Assembly (NCBI GenBank): GCA_015039365.1
Contig: WION01000551.1
Span: forward strand, 1 to 34,366
Reading direction: 5' to 3'
DNA from: Amanita rubescens
Taxonomy: Eukaryota > Basidiomycota > Agaricomycetes > Agaricales > Amanitaceae
DNA length: 34,366 bases
Part shown: positions 1 through 9,467 of the stretch, in pieces
Layout: the number at the start of each line of letters is the position of its first letter
Position numbering within the stretch: the stretch's first letter is position 1
The notes under the pieces: model-generated
Databases searched by the model: none
What the model saw: only the letters and a program-made list of their open reading frames with translations
Told to the model about the DNA's origin: nothing
Position numbers and translations under genes: made by a program

Positions 1-776
1 TGATGAAGACTCTAATATGGCGTTGAGTAAGCAGTCTTGAATATCTCATCTTTACCGAACTCATCTGGCTTCGTTTCTGTCCAGCGCTTCAGTTGCAGTG
101 GTGTACAGGAAGCGTGTATGTGAGGACATTGGGGTTTGGATAAAAACCCGCTTTGAAGCTTTAGAGATTTGTGACGGTATGTTTTTCCCTTCTCCGACAT
201 AAGTCAACAATGTGAGATCATTGACTCAGTAAACAGGAGGATTTGTAGCTAAAGTGGCTTCATTGTTGTATGAGAGTATAACGGCTTGTAGAATTACTAT
301 TTAATTAATATCTTACCAATTTATGTGCTCGGCGTTGGGGTGCGTCAAAAACTTAAAGCGCGTCAACGTGCATCACGTGGTATCTTTATTTTTCTCTCTG
401 CTTTCATTCACAATCGCTTTGCTACCCACATGGAACACCCCCAATATCCTAATTTAATGGGCAGCAGCATGGATATGCCAAGGATCAAACACAAGTTATG
501 CCTCTCGGCATACTGTGTCCCGGCCCAATGTCGTCGGGGGCGGAGTCAGGGTTAGGGTCAACCTCCCTATATGCACGTCCAGCTTGACACTGTTGGGCTA
601 ACTCATTCATCAACAGCTTTTACTAAAACTACCACAGGAACCTGAAAGACGAAGGAGAAGCGAGCAGAGCGAAAGCAAGCCTTGGAAGTTTCGCCTTCTT
701 GATTGAGCACATGTAATTAAGCTCATAAACCCACTCGTGTGAGTGTTCATTTCACCCTCCTAGATTTACGTGATAA
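1..776. other. No recognisable gene
   Basis: Short open frames occur on both strands (for example 12-200 minus and 325-555 plus) but none shows a known domain, a convincing intron or a composition bias that marks coding DNA. I see nothing assignable here. Confidence 0.5.
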
Positions 777-1136
777 TGCATTCTTCACAGTGCATTAAAC
801 AGCTGCCCGGACTCCAAGTTGGCCTTACATGAAAAAGATGTCAATAACTTGCCCAGACCGGTGGACGAAGACGAAGCTGAGGCTAGTTCTGCTTCCCGGC
901 GAGAAGCAGAGAAACACCCGGTCAAACAACAGAGGTAAGTACCACTGCCCTCTCACGACCGTTGTCGCCGCCTTGAGTTTTCTGAGAACTGGTAATTTTG
1001 TAGACAACAGCTGCCGAAGAAGACCACACCACTCGACAAGACTCGACCGCTTGCTAACAATACTATCCAGACAACGGCAAGTGTCGTTCACATCAAAACG
1101 AGTCATACGGCACTTTTAACTTCTCACTTAGATTAA
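777..1136 (+). CDS. Possible exon pair of a hypothetical hydrophilic protein
   Basis: One open frame runs from just after a stop at 774-776 to the stop at 1134-1136 if the segment 935-1003 is removed as an intron. That segment has a GTAAGT donor, a CTGAG-type branch region and a TAG acceptor and is 69 nt long, a normal fungal size. The spliced frame gives 96 codons rich in Glu, Lys, Arg, Gln and Thr with no recognisable domain. There is no in-frame ATG, so this would be an internal or terminal exon of a longer gene or a relic. The intron length is a multiple of three, so the unspliced frame is also partly open. I do not recognise the product. Confidence 0.22.
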
Positions 1137-1417
1137 TATTCTCTGAGAATCCCACGTCCACCGCTCCCACTGCAAGCCGACACTCGTTATCATTTGATGA
1201 CGCTCAAAACCTTTTTCTAATCGTTCAAGAACGCAATTGAACCACAACAGAATACAGCTAAGGCTCCCATCACTAATAGCAATACCAACACCGCCAAAAC
1301 AAATTGAAACTTGCAAAAGACAACTAGTAACGAGACTCGGAGAGGAATCAAACACATCACGAATTGAAGTAGCCGAGTAAGTCATATTTACATAACCGCA
1401 AGACTCGGCTGACGAAT

Positions 1418-1950
1418 ATGAATAGGAATCTTTTCAACATCGACTTCCAGAAGATGCACAACAACAAAGGAACGCATGACCAGTTTAATGAGGCTTGGGT
1501 GGCACTTACAGACGCGCAGAAACAGGTACGTCAGATAACAAGCGACCTGAATTTGATTGATAACTACATTATAATGATCGTAGTCTCGAGGTATAGTAAG
1601 GCCTTCAAGTCGTCACAACTCCCTTCCTTTATATAGCGCAAGAAGGTAAGCTTCCATTCATTAATCAAGTCATATCCTAATGTTATCTACATAAATGGCA
1701 AAGAAACTGGAAGGAAATACGAAAGCTGACGGAGGCAGGGATGGATGTGAGTGAGGATAGTGAGCAGAAACAAGCGGGGAGGAGCGGGAATGAGCAGGAG
1801 GAGCGGAAACAAGCGGGGAGGAGCGGGAATGAGCAGGAGGAGGGAGGAGCGGGAATGAGCAGGAACAAGCGGGGGGGAGCGGAAAATAGGACAGTTGCAT
1901 GTTTCTCAGTGGCGAATGCATGTTTTCAAAGACAAACGGTTTCGGGATGA
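1418..1950 (+). CDS. Possible fragmentary gene with Gln/Glu/Arg-rich repeats
   Basis: A frame starting at the ATG at 1418 reads into a GTACGT donor at 1526; the matching acceptor TATATAG ends at 1636 and the AG is also the in-frame stop of the unspliced read. A second donor-like GTAAGC follows at 1646. A separate frame from about 1684 to 1950 encodes a basic and acidic tract that contains a 13-residue repeat (KQAGRSGNEQEER). No single consistent splice model joins the two parts, and I cannot name a family. It may be a decayed transposon-derived or hypothetical gene. Confidence 0.2.
1768..1880 (+). repeat. 39-bp in-frame tandem repeat
   Basis: A 39-bp unit starting at 1768 is repeated at 1807 and then degenerates to about 1880. 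The period is a multiple of three, so it encodes a 13-residue repeat in the plus frame. The purine-rich unit has an obvious AGGAGCGGGAATGAGCAGGA core. Confidence 0.8.
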
Positions 1951-2118
1951 CTTGAGCGGAAATTTTGACGAGATCGGACATTGTGACGGCGTAGAAGCCG
2001 TCCCATCCCGCTAAATACGGAATCACGCGGTTTTGACCTGTTTCTCACAGAATCGTTTTTGACTGGGGTTGACGTGTGACGTGTAACGTTGGTGCGTTCA
2101 TTATCTTTTCCAACAAAA

Positions 2119-2149
2119 GTGGCACGTGTGCCACAGGTCCCGCTACGTG
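2119..2149 (+). repeat. 31-bp inverted terminus, left copy
   Basis: This 31-bp sequence recurs in inverted orientation at 9468-9498 with 28 of 31 positions equal. It starts with a 7-bp stem palindrome (GTGGCAC, two bases, GTGCCAC) followed by a shared tail ending in CGCTACGTG. Two of the three differences to the other copy are paired positions of the palindrome (T:A here, C:G there), so the hairpin is kept. It is a candidate transposon end. No target-site duplication was found, and the 7.4 kb between the copies contains no transposase that I recognise. Confidence 0.7.
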
Positions 2150-2387
2150 CTGGACGACATATACAAAACCTCCGACGCCTGAGCAGGTCAAATCAGGCCA
2201 CGTCAGCCGAGTCAGCCTTTCTCAGGTTGACAATGGCTTAATCCGAAAGGGCATCTGACAGTAATCCGTCAGGCTGAACGGGATTTGCAGGCAAAGATAT
2301 TCCTCATAGTATCAGGCAGCCCTGCTACTGTCTGTTTGCGCTCGGGCCCTCCTTTTGATTTCAGATAATATGAATAACTTGTGGGAT

Positions 2388-2422
2388 GTGGGCCACCGCT
2401 TCGCGTGGCATGGTCCGAGGCC
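2388..2422 (+). repeat. Dispersed 35-bp repeat, copy 1
   Basis: This 35-bp sequence, from GTGGGCCACCGC to GGTCCGAGGCC, recurs at 4714-4748 in the same orientation with one mismatch. The core contains CCAC and GTGG as an imperfect inverted repeat. It is probably part of a dispersed element whose full length cannot be defined from two copies. Confidence 0.75.
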
Positions 2423-2589
2423 GGATGGCTTCATATATTGAGTCTTTGCCGTGCGTAGCGTATCTTTATTTCGACATCACTCGGGAATTTTCCGTGCCTG
2501 CGTCGCGTTTCACCGTGGACGTTCGTCGGGAAATCCATGCCAGGGATTCCTTTCAGGCCTCAGTGGATTTCAAGCGAGGTTGCTGCTAA

Positions 2590-3852
2590 TGCAGGCAGCG
2601 CTTCGTGAGCATATAAAGCGCATGAATTAGAATATCTCCTGAATACCAATCATAAGACCTAGGGGCAAAACAAATATCCCTAAAAATATTCATGGACCAG
2701 TCCACTTGTGCAAACCGTAGCATAGAAGCGGTATTATGAGCAGTGGTATGATGTATTAAGGGGATCCATAGACACGAAAACACCAGTGTCAGCAATATTA
2801 CAAACCCCTGTTCTTCCATTGAAACTGCACTGGAGCCACTCGCACGGATACTATGATATTTGCCTGCACGCTTCTTGTCCCGAAAGAAGTCATGCAACGA
2901 ATGCTCGAATCGAAGCGAATGCATCCTGCGTAATTTGAGCCGCAATTGATTCGCAGACATCAACAAATGTAAGGCGCGATTCACCACGGGCGAATACAGC
3001 GACCTCACATCTAGCCGTTGAGAAAGCATCTGCATGTAGAGTTGGTCCGATTGAGCATATGGTGAGGAAGATGTGGCTAGACGGAGTTGTAAAATGGTAT
3101 CGACCTTCATCGGGACAAGCCTGGCCTACGACCAGAGAAGTCGCTCATTATAATTGATGGCGTAGACGAATGCGCGAGCGAACAAGAACAAAATCTTGTT
3201 CTGACGCTCATCGCGGATGCGTTGGGGCGTACTAGCATCCCTCTACGTTTTCTTATTTGCAGTAGACCGGAGGCTCATATTGAGGAAATATTGGATATGG
3301 AAAACATGAAATTGAAGGCTCGCGCGCGCAGTTGTATTGGATGAGAAGTTTGCACCGAATGAGCTACTTGGAGGGCCAGTTTTTCCGTATTTTTTCGAAA
3401 TGTAAAATCTCGTCATTCCCGTCTGACGCGGATATTCAGCACCTGTTATCATCAGGTCAATTCGTATACGCATCGACCATCATCAAGTTCATCGATGACG
3501 ATGACTGCCTTCCCAAAGAGCAGCTTGTCGAAAACCTTCAAATTTAGGTGATCGAATTGGATGTGATTTGGTATGGATTAAACGCTTTGTCTTCGGTAGA
3601 GATTCAATATACGGGAATGTTTCGAAATGGATGTGGCCAATTGCCATGCTAGAGTAAAAAACAAACGATCTGCCATGCTGCGATCTGGGGTGTTCATTAG
3701 GGGAAAAATGAAGTCGCCAAACGGCTATCCTTGTAACGTTCGGCAATGGTTTGAGCAATAGCAGACTTGCGAGGAGAGGATGGGTAGATGTACACTGAGC
3801 CGTCCTCAGGTGACCAACTGCGAATTTCTGTGACGAGTCGGTCGAATGCGGT
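2590..3852 (-). pseudogene. NACHT NTPase (NLR-like) pseudogene with an internal inversion
   Basis: Three blocks together make a NACHT-type STAND NTPase. Block A (minus, 3852 to about 3548) reads a lead-in TEIRSW, then a damaged Walker A region ending KSAIAQTIAERY and RLATSFF, then FFTLAWQLATSI after a frame change. Block B, on the opposite strand (3093-3547), carries the Walker B region LIIIDGVDEC, the SRPEAHI motif and the lid-like SGQFVYASTIIKFI. Block C (minus, about 3085 to 2700) has LRRMHSL and then HDFFRDKKRAGKYH, which fits the region that follows the NACHT lid in basidiomycete NACHT proteins. Order A, B, C with B reversed implies a local inversion of about 455 bp. Family members normally act as nucleotide-dependent switches in non-self recognition. 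This copy has stops and frameshifts in every block, Walker A has lost its GxxGxGK form, and no N-terminal effector or C-terminal repeat domain is visible, so it cannot encode a working protein. Confidence 0.75.
3093..3547 (+). pseudogene. Inverted NACHT block: Walker B to lid
   Basis: On the plus strand, frame 1 (3093-3344) encodes PEKSLIIIDGVDEC followed by a helix and FLICSRPEAHI, a standard Walker B and sensor region. The reading then shifts by one base to VVLDEKFAPNE (3331-3405) and again to SGQFVYASTIIKFI and LPKEQLVENL (3404-3547). Three consecutive frames in the right order mark two frameshifts in one ancestral frame. The block ends almost exactly where the minus-strand Walker A block ends (about 3545-3548), which places one inversion breakpoint there. 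The other breakpoint lies between about 3050 and 3115. Confidence 0.8.
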
Positions 3853-4106
3853 GATGTGCTGCGGTTGGCACGGTGGACGTGTCTGTGGTCAGAATCCTGA
3901 GTCTAGTGTCTTGCAACTCGTTCCACATCCAGCCAACAACCGTACGGCTCTACCTCATACAGCCGGCCATATAACCATATGGTGCGTTGTTTCGGATACA
4001 AGTCGTTGATCCAGTCTGAAATTACTTTCAGAACCTTTTCGAGGGTCTGGGGATGACACAAAGGGGGTGGTAGCGGGCTAAGGAATCGTGCATTGCTGCC
4101 TCCGAA

Positions 4107-4274
4107 ATGTGTGATTTAAAATTGAGGAAGAGAGATTGTCGAGAACTGAGAGAGAGATATGAGGATGAGGTCACCAACTTGAAGCAAATATTACCTACTA
4201 TTCAAATCATCGCCAACGGGGTAAGGGCGAGCAGACAAAGCTCTGGAGAGTGTGCGAGGCATATTCGGCGCTAG
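4107..4274 (+). CDS. Short coiled-coil-like open frame
   Basis: From the ATG at 4107 a 55-codon frame encodes a charged, helix-favouring stretch (LRKRDCRELRERYEDEV, then NLKQILPTIQ). A GTAAGG at about 4220 could be a donor, so this may be one exon of a longer gene. The same frame is open upstream to at least 4086. No family is recognised, and it may also be a relic. Confidence 0.22.
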   Translation: MCDLKLRKRDCRELRERYEDEVTNLKQILPTIQIIANGVRASRQSSGECARHIRR

Positions 4275-4588
4275 GCTAGAAGTGAGCGAGACACGGGAAG
4301 CGAGCAGGTAGGCATTACTTCTGGAGTATGTTATCGCCGAGAACAAGAGGATTTGGGCGGGCTGTGCAGTGATTTCTGGAGGAGGGAAATGACCACCCGC
4401 AACTGAGTAGTAAGCGGGATCGAGCAGAAACGCTTAGGTGCTTACCAAGTATCCATAAGCCGTTTTCCCGACCTGGCTTTCATGTTGTCGCTCAAAACAA
4501 CTCTTGAGGTCCTCGTTGAAGAATCGAGACACGAGGGAAACACTCGAGTGGTGTCGTGCTAGGGATTCAGTCGGGCCTTGTTCATGTC

Positions 4589-4657
4589 TTCTCGTGTATG
4601 GCCAGGACGTTTTCGGCTGTGCGTGTCTCGCGTTTTCCCGGTCCAAGTCCCGGACCT
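4589..4657 (+). repeat. Dispersed repeat family 2, copy 1
   Basis: The core 4624-4657 (34 bp, starting TGTCTCGCGTTTTCCCGGT) matches 6067-6100 at 31 of 34 positions. Weaker similarity extends upstream through a shared TGGCCRGGAYGTT stretch. Both copies lie on the plus strand. Confidence 0.7.
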
Positions 4658-4713
4658 AGCCGCACCAGCAAGAGACCGAGTCCTTTCAGGCCTCGGAAAA
4701 CTTGACTTGAGAA

Positions 4714-4748
4714 GTGGGCCACCGCATCGCGTGGCATGGTCCGAGGCC
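4714..4748 (+). repeat. Dispersed 35-bp repeat, copy 2
   Basis: This is the second copy of the 2388-2422 repeat, with one mismatch. Here it is bracketed by an inverted octamer: GGCCTCGG at 4689-4696 and CCGAGGCC at 4741-4748. That bracket is absent at copy 1. Confidence 0.75.
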
Positions 4749-6015
4749 ACATTCACGTGCACTGCCTTACAATATGTCCATGATATATGTTAAGAAATGC
4801 AATAATATATGTATGCTCAGCAACTGTGTGGAGATCGTATCAGGAATGTTGAAAATAACATACAATGCTTTCAACTGCTAACAAGATCGACTAGATCATA
4901 TTCCAACGCCACGGACTCTGAAATTCCAGCAAGACACTCCGGGAGTCAGGTGATACACTCAAGGTCGAACCACTGCATGCGCTACGAGCTCAAGGGAAGG
5001 CGGGGGCAATGTAGCAGGCACTGCGATCCGAACCCCGGTGTCGGTCTTGACTCTTGAGATAAAGAGAGTTTATTTGTCGCAGACATTACTCGTCGTCGCC
5101 GAAAACCGTGCGACACTCATCACCGGAAGGCAGGGGCAAATGCACAAGTCGGGCTTTTCACCTAGAGGAAGACGGTCATCATGAGTTCCGGATAGAGGAA
5201 TGACACCCGTATGTCGGGTCTCACCGTTAGTAGAGGAGAAGAGCATCGAGCTGGAGAAGGTCTCGTCTCGGGCCTCGTCGCGATTTATGTCATGTCGATT
5301 CTGAATGGTGGCCGGCCCAACATGTACACGGCTGCTGGGGGGACCAGCCACCAGGAGCACTTCGAACGGTGAGCGCAAATGTGTGGTGTCCCGCCACGTC
5401 ATGCAACGAGTCTCGGATCCAGCCGTCTTGTTAAAAGACAGCTGCGAGATGCAGTGCTGGAGTAAAGAATCTGAAACAAGGAACGCGTTAAGCGACCTTT
5501 GAAAGAGCTAGACGAAACGGCATCTCCGAGTCTTTGGGCGAAGCGTCGATTACGAGCTATTCTGGTCGGCAGGAGGGCGAGCGAGTGAGTTAACAGCGTG
5601 AGTCACGGCGAGCTTGTGTTGGTCATGCGACTCGTCTTGTTCAAGCGTGCAGAAATAGTCGGCAGAGAGACGAGTGTTTTAGCTGCATGAGGTGCACCGA
5701 GTAGGGTCGTCGGTCTTGTGAGATGAGAGTCGGCACTTATGAGATGAGAGTCAACAAGATGAGTGGACATTGGCGAGCGAGGGAGAGTGTCCCTAGGAAC
5801 GATCTGCTTCCCGGTCTCAATCTTGAGAGGTGGGAAGTCGTTCTCATGAAAGCGGCGCACTCGGGTCGCCACTGCTGAGGCCCGAACATAGTCAACGGGG
5901 AAGGTCAATTTTATCGTCGTGTCTATCGTTTTCTGGTCGGTCCTTCATCGCAGCTCATAGCTGTCGTAGAATGTGCCCGTCGCATAGAAGTAGAAGGAAT
6001 CATTCGCGGCGTGCG

Positions 6016-6100
6016 TATGTCTCGCGTCTGGCCGGGATGTTCTTCACTGGAAAATGCTGTCCGCACTGTCTCGCGTTTTCCCGGTGTAAATCCCGGACCT
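6016..6100 (+). repeat. Dispersed repeat family 2, copy 2
   Basis: This is the second copy of the 4589-4657 repeat. The 34-bp core at 6067-6100 differs at three positions in the middle, and the upstream part is more diverged and slightly longer. Confidence 0.7.
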
Positions 6101-6149
6101 TGTTAGCATGCCTGGCGTTAGGAGATGGATGTCACTTAGGGCTGGAAAA

Positions 6150-7171
6150 CGTTGCCAGTATATATCGTGTGCTGCTTGAATGTCTTGCCTAACAGTCTTT
6201 ATCTGCGCAAAGACATTATGCATTTTTCTGCGGCCTCGACAGTTTCAAATCTAAAATCCGCGTTTAAAAACGGAACCTCGAAACGTAAAGACAGCCGCTC
6301 TCGCTCTCCTTGACGTGTCGAGTAAATGTCCGGACACTGCGAATGGCCCCAAAAGGCGCAGCGAGCGCATATAGTTGCTCTTCAGGAAAATGAGGAGGTA
6401 GGCCATTGATATAAACGTTAGGTGTCTTATGGGAGCTATCGATATTGATACAGTTGTTGAGATAAATATCTCGGGAGTTGGAAGGCGCTAACCGCTCGGC
6501 AACGCTTTCCTCTGCTATATGAGAATGTTGGGTCGTCTCCTTGGGGACTACGACAGGCTGCGAAGGAGTTGGCTTAGTAGGGGGACCTGGCGCTTCGCTG
6601 TCAGACGTGACGTCCTGGAGAGGGATGGTTTTCTGCAAAGGAGCTGGCGGCAATTGAGGCAAAAGGATGTCATCCGATACATTAGCCGTCTTTTGCTGTT
6701 GTGTAATGGTAGGGGAGACATGAACGTCCTCAGGAACGTGTTCAGAGTCGGGCGCTGTTCATAAGGGTCAAGGAATTGTCAATATAGCGTTGAATATAAA
6801 CAAACCTGTCGATGTATGCGCACTGGGCACAGCGTTTTCAAGACCAAGCGAAGACAAAAAGATCTCGACGTCGGAGGACTTCGAGTCCTCCAACTCTCCG
6901 TCCTCTTGAGATCCAGAAGAGGGTTCCTTGCTAATGCGAGACGAGTCGCTCTTTGGACTCGCGACTGCAGTGGTACTTGGCGTGTCTGCAAGCAAAGACA
7001 AAGCGGTTGGAACGGCCGGTATGCATAGAGGAGAAAGTTCTGGAGACGCGCAGGAGTAGCAAGTGATGACGGGTCCTTCTCGCGGACCACAGTGGGAAGC
7101 GTCCCAGACATCCCCGATGTGTCCTTCATGTCACCATAACCGAAAAACCAGCTTTCTCTCGGGCCTGTCAT
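6150..7171 (-). pseudogene. RRM-domain RNA-binding protein gene, frame-broken
   Basis: The minus strand encodes an N-terminal part beginning near MTGPRESWFFGYGDMKD, an acidic Ser-rich linker (GSQEDGELEDSKSSDVE), a Pro-rich linker and an RNA recognition motif. The RRM starts with the RNP2-like VYINGLPPHF and continues EEQLYALAAPFG and SVRTFTRHVKESESG. A clean 51-nt intron at 6755-6805 (GTTTGT donor, TTGAC branch site, CAG acceptor) joins the two linkers in frame. Two faults mark it as broken. A one-base frame change lies at about 7027-7045, between PAR and PELSPL. The RNP1 motif, expected just after ESESG, is replaced by unrelated sequence; homology resumes out of frame as FETVEAAEKCI and meets a stop at 6199-6201. 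Family members bind single-stranded RNA, usually in mRNA processing. An extra unrecognised intron over RNP1 is possible, but its donor would be poor. Confidence 0.75.
6755..6805 (-). other. Spliceosomal intron in the RRM gene
   Basis: Read on the minus strand this is 51 nt with a GTTTGT donor, a TTGAC-type branch site and an AACAG acceptor. Removing it keeps one open frame across both flanking exons (HTST into APDSEHVPED), which supports real splicing in the ancestral gene. Confidence 0.8.
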
Positions 7172-7201
7172 AATTCCAGGTCCACCACTATCGAAATTTC
7201 A

Positions 7202-7480
7202 ATGTCGGATCTATACGCCCGTTGCACCCCTACGATCCATTGCTCGGCCGATTACCAAGCACACACTGTCAACAAATGCGAGCATGTCGAATTCCCCGAC
7301 GTCCCTCCATCGCTCACAACCGTCCCCCTCGAAGAAGAGGTCGAAGAGCCTTTTCCACCACCCGTCATCGCTGAAGAGGATAACCAACCTCTAGCCTACA
7401 CTGCAACTAAATCCATCAAGAATATGGTACTACCTAATTTAGAGCAGTCACTACTCAACCGATTCCCGCTACGTAAGTAG
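7202..7480 (+). CDS. Hypothetical Pro/Glu-rich small protein or first exon
   Basis: A 92-codon frame starts at ATG 7202, transcribed away from the RRM gene. It encodes an acidic proline-rich stretch (PLEEEVEEPFPPPVIAEED). A GTAAGT lies at the end of the frame, at about 7472, and a GACTGAG...CAG acceptor ends near 7512, so this may be a first exon. After splicing there the next codon could be TGA, which would end the protein. No family is recognised. Confidence 0.3.
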   Translation: MSDLYARCTPTIHCSADYQAHTVNKCEHVEFPDVPPSLTTVPLEEEVEEPFPPPVIAEEDNQPLAYTATKSIKNMVLPNLEQSLLNRFPLRK

Positions 7481-7536
7481 TGGGTTCAGTCCGACGAACG
7501 ACTGAGGGCCCAGTGAGTGCGGCAGCAGTCACCTGA

Positions 7537-7557
7537 CATTTGTGACGGTCACAAATG
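7537..7557. repeat. 21-bp palindrome
   Basis: Two 9-bp arms, CATTTGTGA and TCACAAATG, flank three bases. It is the first strong member of the hairpin-rich region to the right. Confidence 0.85.
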
Positions 7558-7733
7558 AGTGACAAAATCCCGACTACACGGTATGATCGGAAAGAAACTT
7601 CCTCAGCGCTTTCGACATCCGGCAGAAGTCTCCTGAAACATCCGGCAAATCAACGAGACTAAAGTAAAAAATGTTCAAATCCACAGCTTTGTCGCTCTGA
7701 AAATGTATGAGCTGCTCATGAAGTCAGTGTGAG

Positions 7734-7936
7734 GTTGTGATCACAACGGTCTTGTATCAAATGCTCCTGTGATGAAAGGCATTAGGCCAACTCGTGCGGT
7801 TGTGATCGCAGCGCAGCGCTTTCATTGTTTCGATCCACATCCATTTTATAATTTACGTCGCTCGCAACTCACGCGGTTGTGATCGGATCGCTCCATTCAT
7901 CGTTCCACGAAAAGCATCCCGCGCGGTTGTGATCAC
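7734..7936 (+). repeat. Four iterated GGTTGTGATC sites
   Basis: The motif GGTTGTGATC, in three cases preceded by GC, occurs at about 7733, 7797, 7874 and 7924, always in the same orientation. The first copy is a perfect 14-bp palindrome (GTTGTGATCACAAC, 7734-7747), and the last keeps GTGATCAC. Spacing is 50-77 bp. Such clustered sites can be protein-binding sites, for example subterminal transposase sites, but no bound factor is known from the sequence. Confidence 0.7.
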
Positions 7937-8211
7937 AGTGTAGAAAATGTCTTGTGATGAACACCTGATTGCTTTCAACAAAGTTACTGCTAAGATCAAC
8001 ACGCTGCATGCGAAATTCATGAAAGAAGAACAGTGTTTTTGTCTCCTGGGCCCTAAGGCTCCAGCCATTTAGTATCCAATCTCAATATCTGCCCTAGGCC
8101 CCTATTTGCCGCCTCTCTCAAATGCTTATCTATGGTATGTGGTTCATATTTTTGTTTGGTTAGTACATTTTTGACTTCAAGCATCAGGAAAATAATCATT
8201 TGGCTTAAAAT

Positions 8212-8230
8212 GCCTTATTTAAAATAAGGC
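8212..8230. repeat. 19-bp perfect palindrome
   Basis: The arms GCCTTATTT and AAATAAGGC are exact reverse complements around one central base. It is AT-rich in the middle, unlike the GC-rich hairpins nearby. Confidence 0.85.
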
Positions 8231-8247
8231 CTAATAAGTGGGGTGCC

Positions 8248-8761
8248 TTATCCCAACCTTGAAGCTCCGAGGGAGCGTAAGGCCCGAAGGGCCGCGCGGA
8301 CGAGGGGCATTAATATGAACTTACAACCCACGCCGCGCACCGGTGAATGACACCGGTGAGCGGTGGTCACGTGGGTGTAATGTCGCGCGTCGCGTCCTTG
8401 CTCTTCTAACTGCTCGCCGAACACATCTAGTACAGCCTCTACCTGAACCACCAACTCACCTGCCACCTCAATATCCGCTGCCACTCATTCACCGGTGCGC
8501 GGCGTGGGTTGCAAGTTCCCACACTCTAGTATCACAGCTCGTCTCTGACCTTTGGCAGAGTCTAGCAATGACCGCTCCGGCTGCTTGGGCTCTGGCAACG
8601 ACCACTCGGAGTACTTCGATTGTGGCAGTGAGTAGAATCTCTTCCATCACTTTGAAAATCTTATCAGGGCCCGTTCGGAGTTCCTCTAACTCGAAGTTTT
8701 CCACCGATACCCACCACCCACGCCAACCGCTTAGCGCTACCCCCCGGATCTCGCCTGCCAA
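8248..8761 (-). CDS. Two adjacent unrecognised minus-strand frames
   Basis: Frames at 8761-8489 and 8484-8248 encode helix-favouring stretches such as GPDKIFKVMEEILLTATIEV and AADIEVAGELVVQVEAVLDV. They look more coding-like than the other strand, and they are separated by one stop exactly at the inner side of the 33-bp inverted repeat arm. They may be two pieces of one gene interrupted by that repeat. No domain is recognised. Confidence 0.25.
8317..8518. repeat. 33-bp inverted repeat with 136-bp spacer
   Basis: Arms at 8317-8349 and 8486-8518 are reverse complements with one mismatch. Each arm holds the palindrome CACCGGTG at its inner side. The similarity ends abruptly at both outer edges. 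The total of 202 bp is the size of a miniature inverted-repeat element, but no target-site duplication was seen. The spacer is open on the minus strand (part of 8248-8484) without a recognisable product. Confidence 0.75.
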
Positions 8762-9177
8762 ACCTGTATGAATACTACTATATGCGTTCCTTTTTCAAGT
8801 CTTGAGCTCACAAGTTATCCAGGCAATGGCTAATGCTGAATTCCGTTCTATACCACATTGAGCAAGGTTGTTACCATTGATCTAAGGTTACTAGAATGTG
8901 ATTTCGTGTACATGATAATCTATAAATTTGTTTACGTAGAATGCATTGAGGTTATTGGAATAAAAAAGTTTCCGTGGAATCATCTTTGACCCTGCAGCTC
9001 CCAATTAAATGAGCAGCGTGTAATATCATGTCCGTGAAACCGACTTCAAAGCACTGCCCGTCATTTTTAGTGATTGTTCCACCAGGGAACATTGAGGGTT
9101 GTTATCAGTGACTATTAGTATGAGATTCCAACCGGCTTATCGCCCACTGCTGACCACTTGCGATCACGCTGTCCGGG

Positions 9178-9300
9178 TCCGGCGTCCACCGTCCACCGCC
9201 CAGTCCACCGCCCACCGCCGAACATCAGCGCATCAACTGTCCACTGTCCACCACCGCCGAACATCCACCGGTCCACCGTCCACCGCCGAACGTCCACCAT
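9178..9300 (+). repeat. Imperfect GTCCACCGCC microrepeat
   Basis: A decamer-like unit (GTCCACCGCC and variants such as CATCCACCGG and GTCCACTGTC) is repeated about ten times. Open frames on both strands across it are a product of the low complexity and are not evidence for a gene. Confidence 0.75.
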
Positions 9301-9467
9301 CCACCACTACTATCAACTTCATGTTCGGTGTTTTAATTTCAATCTCCGACGCTTCGCCGGTGTGCGTTGAGAGTCCCATTAATATTAGTGGCAGTAGGAG
9401 CCATTTTGGTGCATTATTGGGTATAAACGAAGTTTAAAAGATTATGATACAAATATGATTGTTCTTT

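Larger units (their letters stand above)
4275..6149. other. Repeat-bearing stretch without a recognisable gene
   Basis: Open frames of 60-110 codons exist on both strands, including 5070-5402 minus and 5603-5908 minus, but none has a recognisable domain. The stretch carries two members of a dispersed repeat (4589-4657 and 6016-6100), one copy of the 35-bp repeat (4714-4748) and a short duplication of GAGATGAGAGTC at about 5720-5755. I regard it as transposon-derived or intergenic DNA. Confidence 0.45.

Noticed and set aside
9115..9437. Overlapping frames in the GTCCACCGCC microrepeat
   Set aside because: Low-complexity sequence without stops on either strand; no coding signal beyond that.
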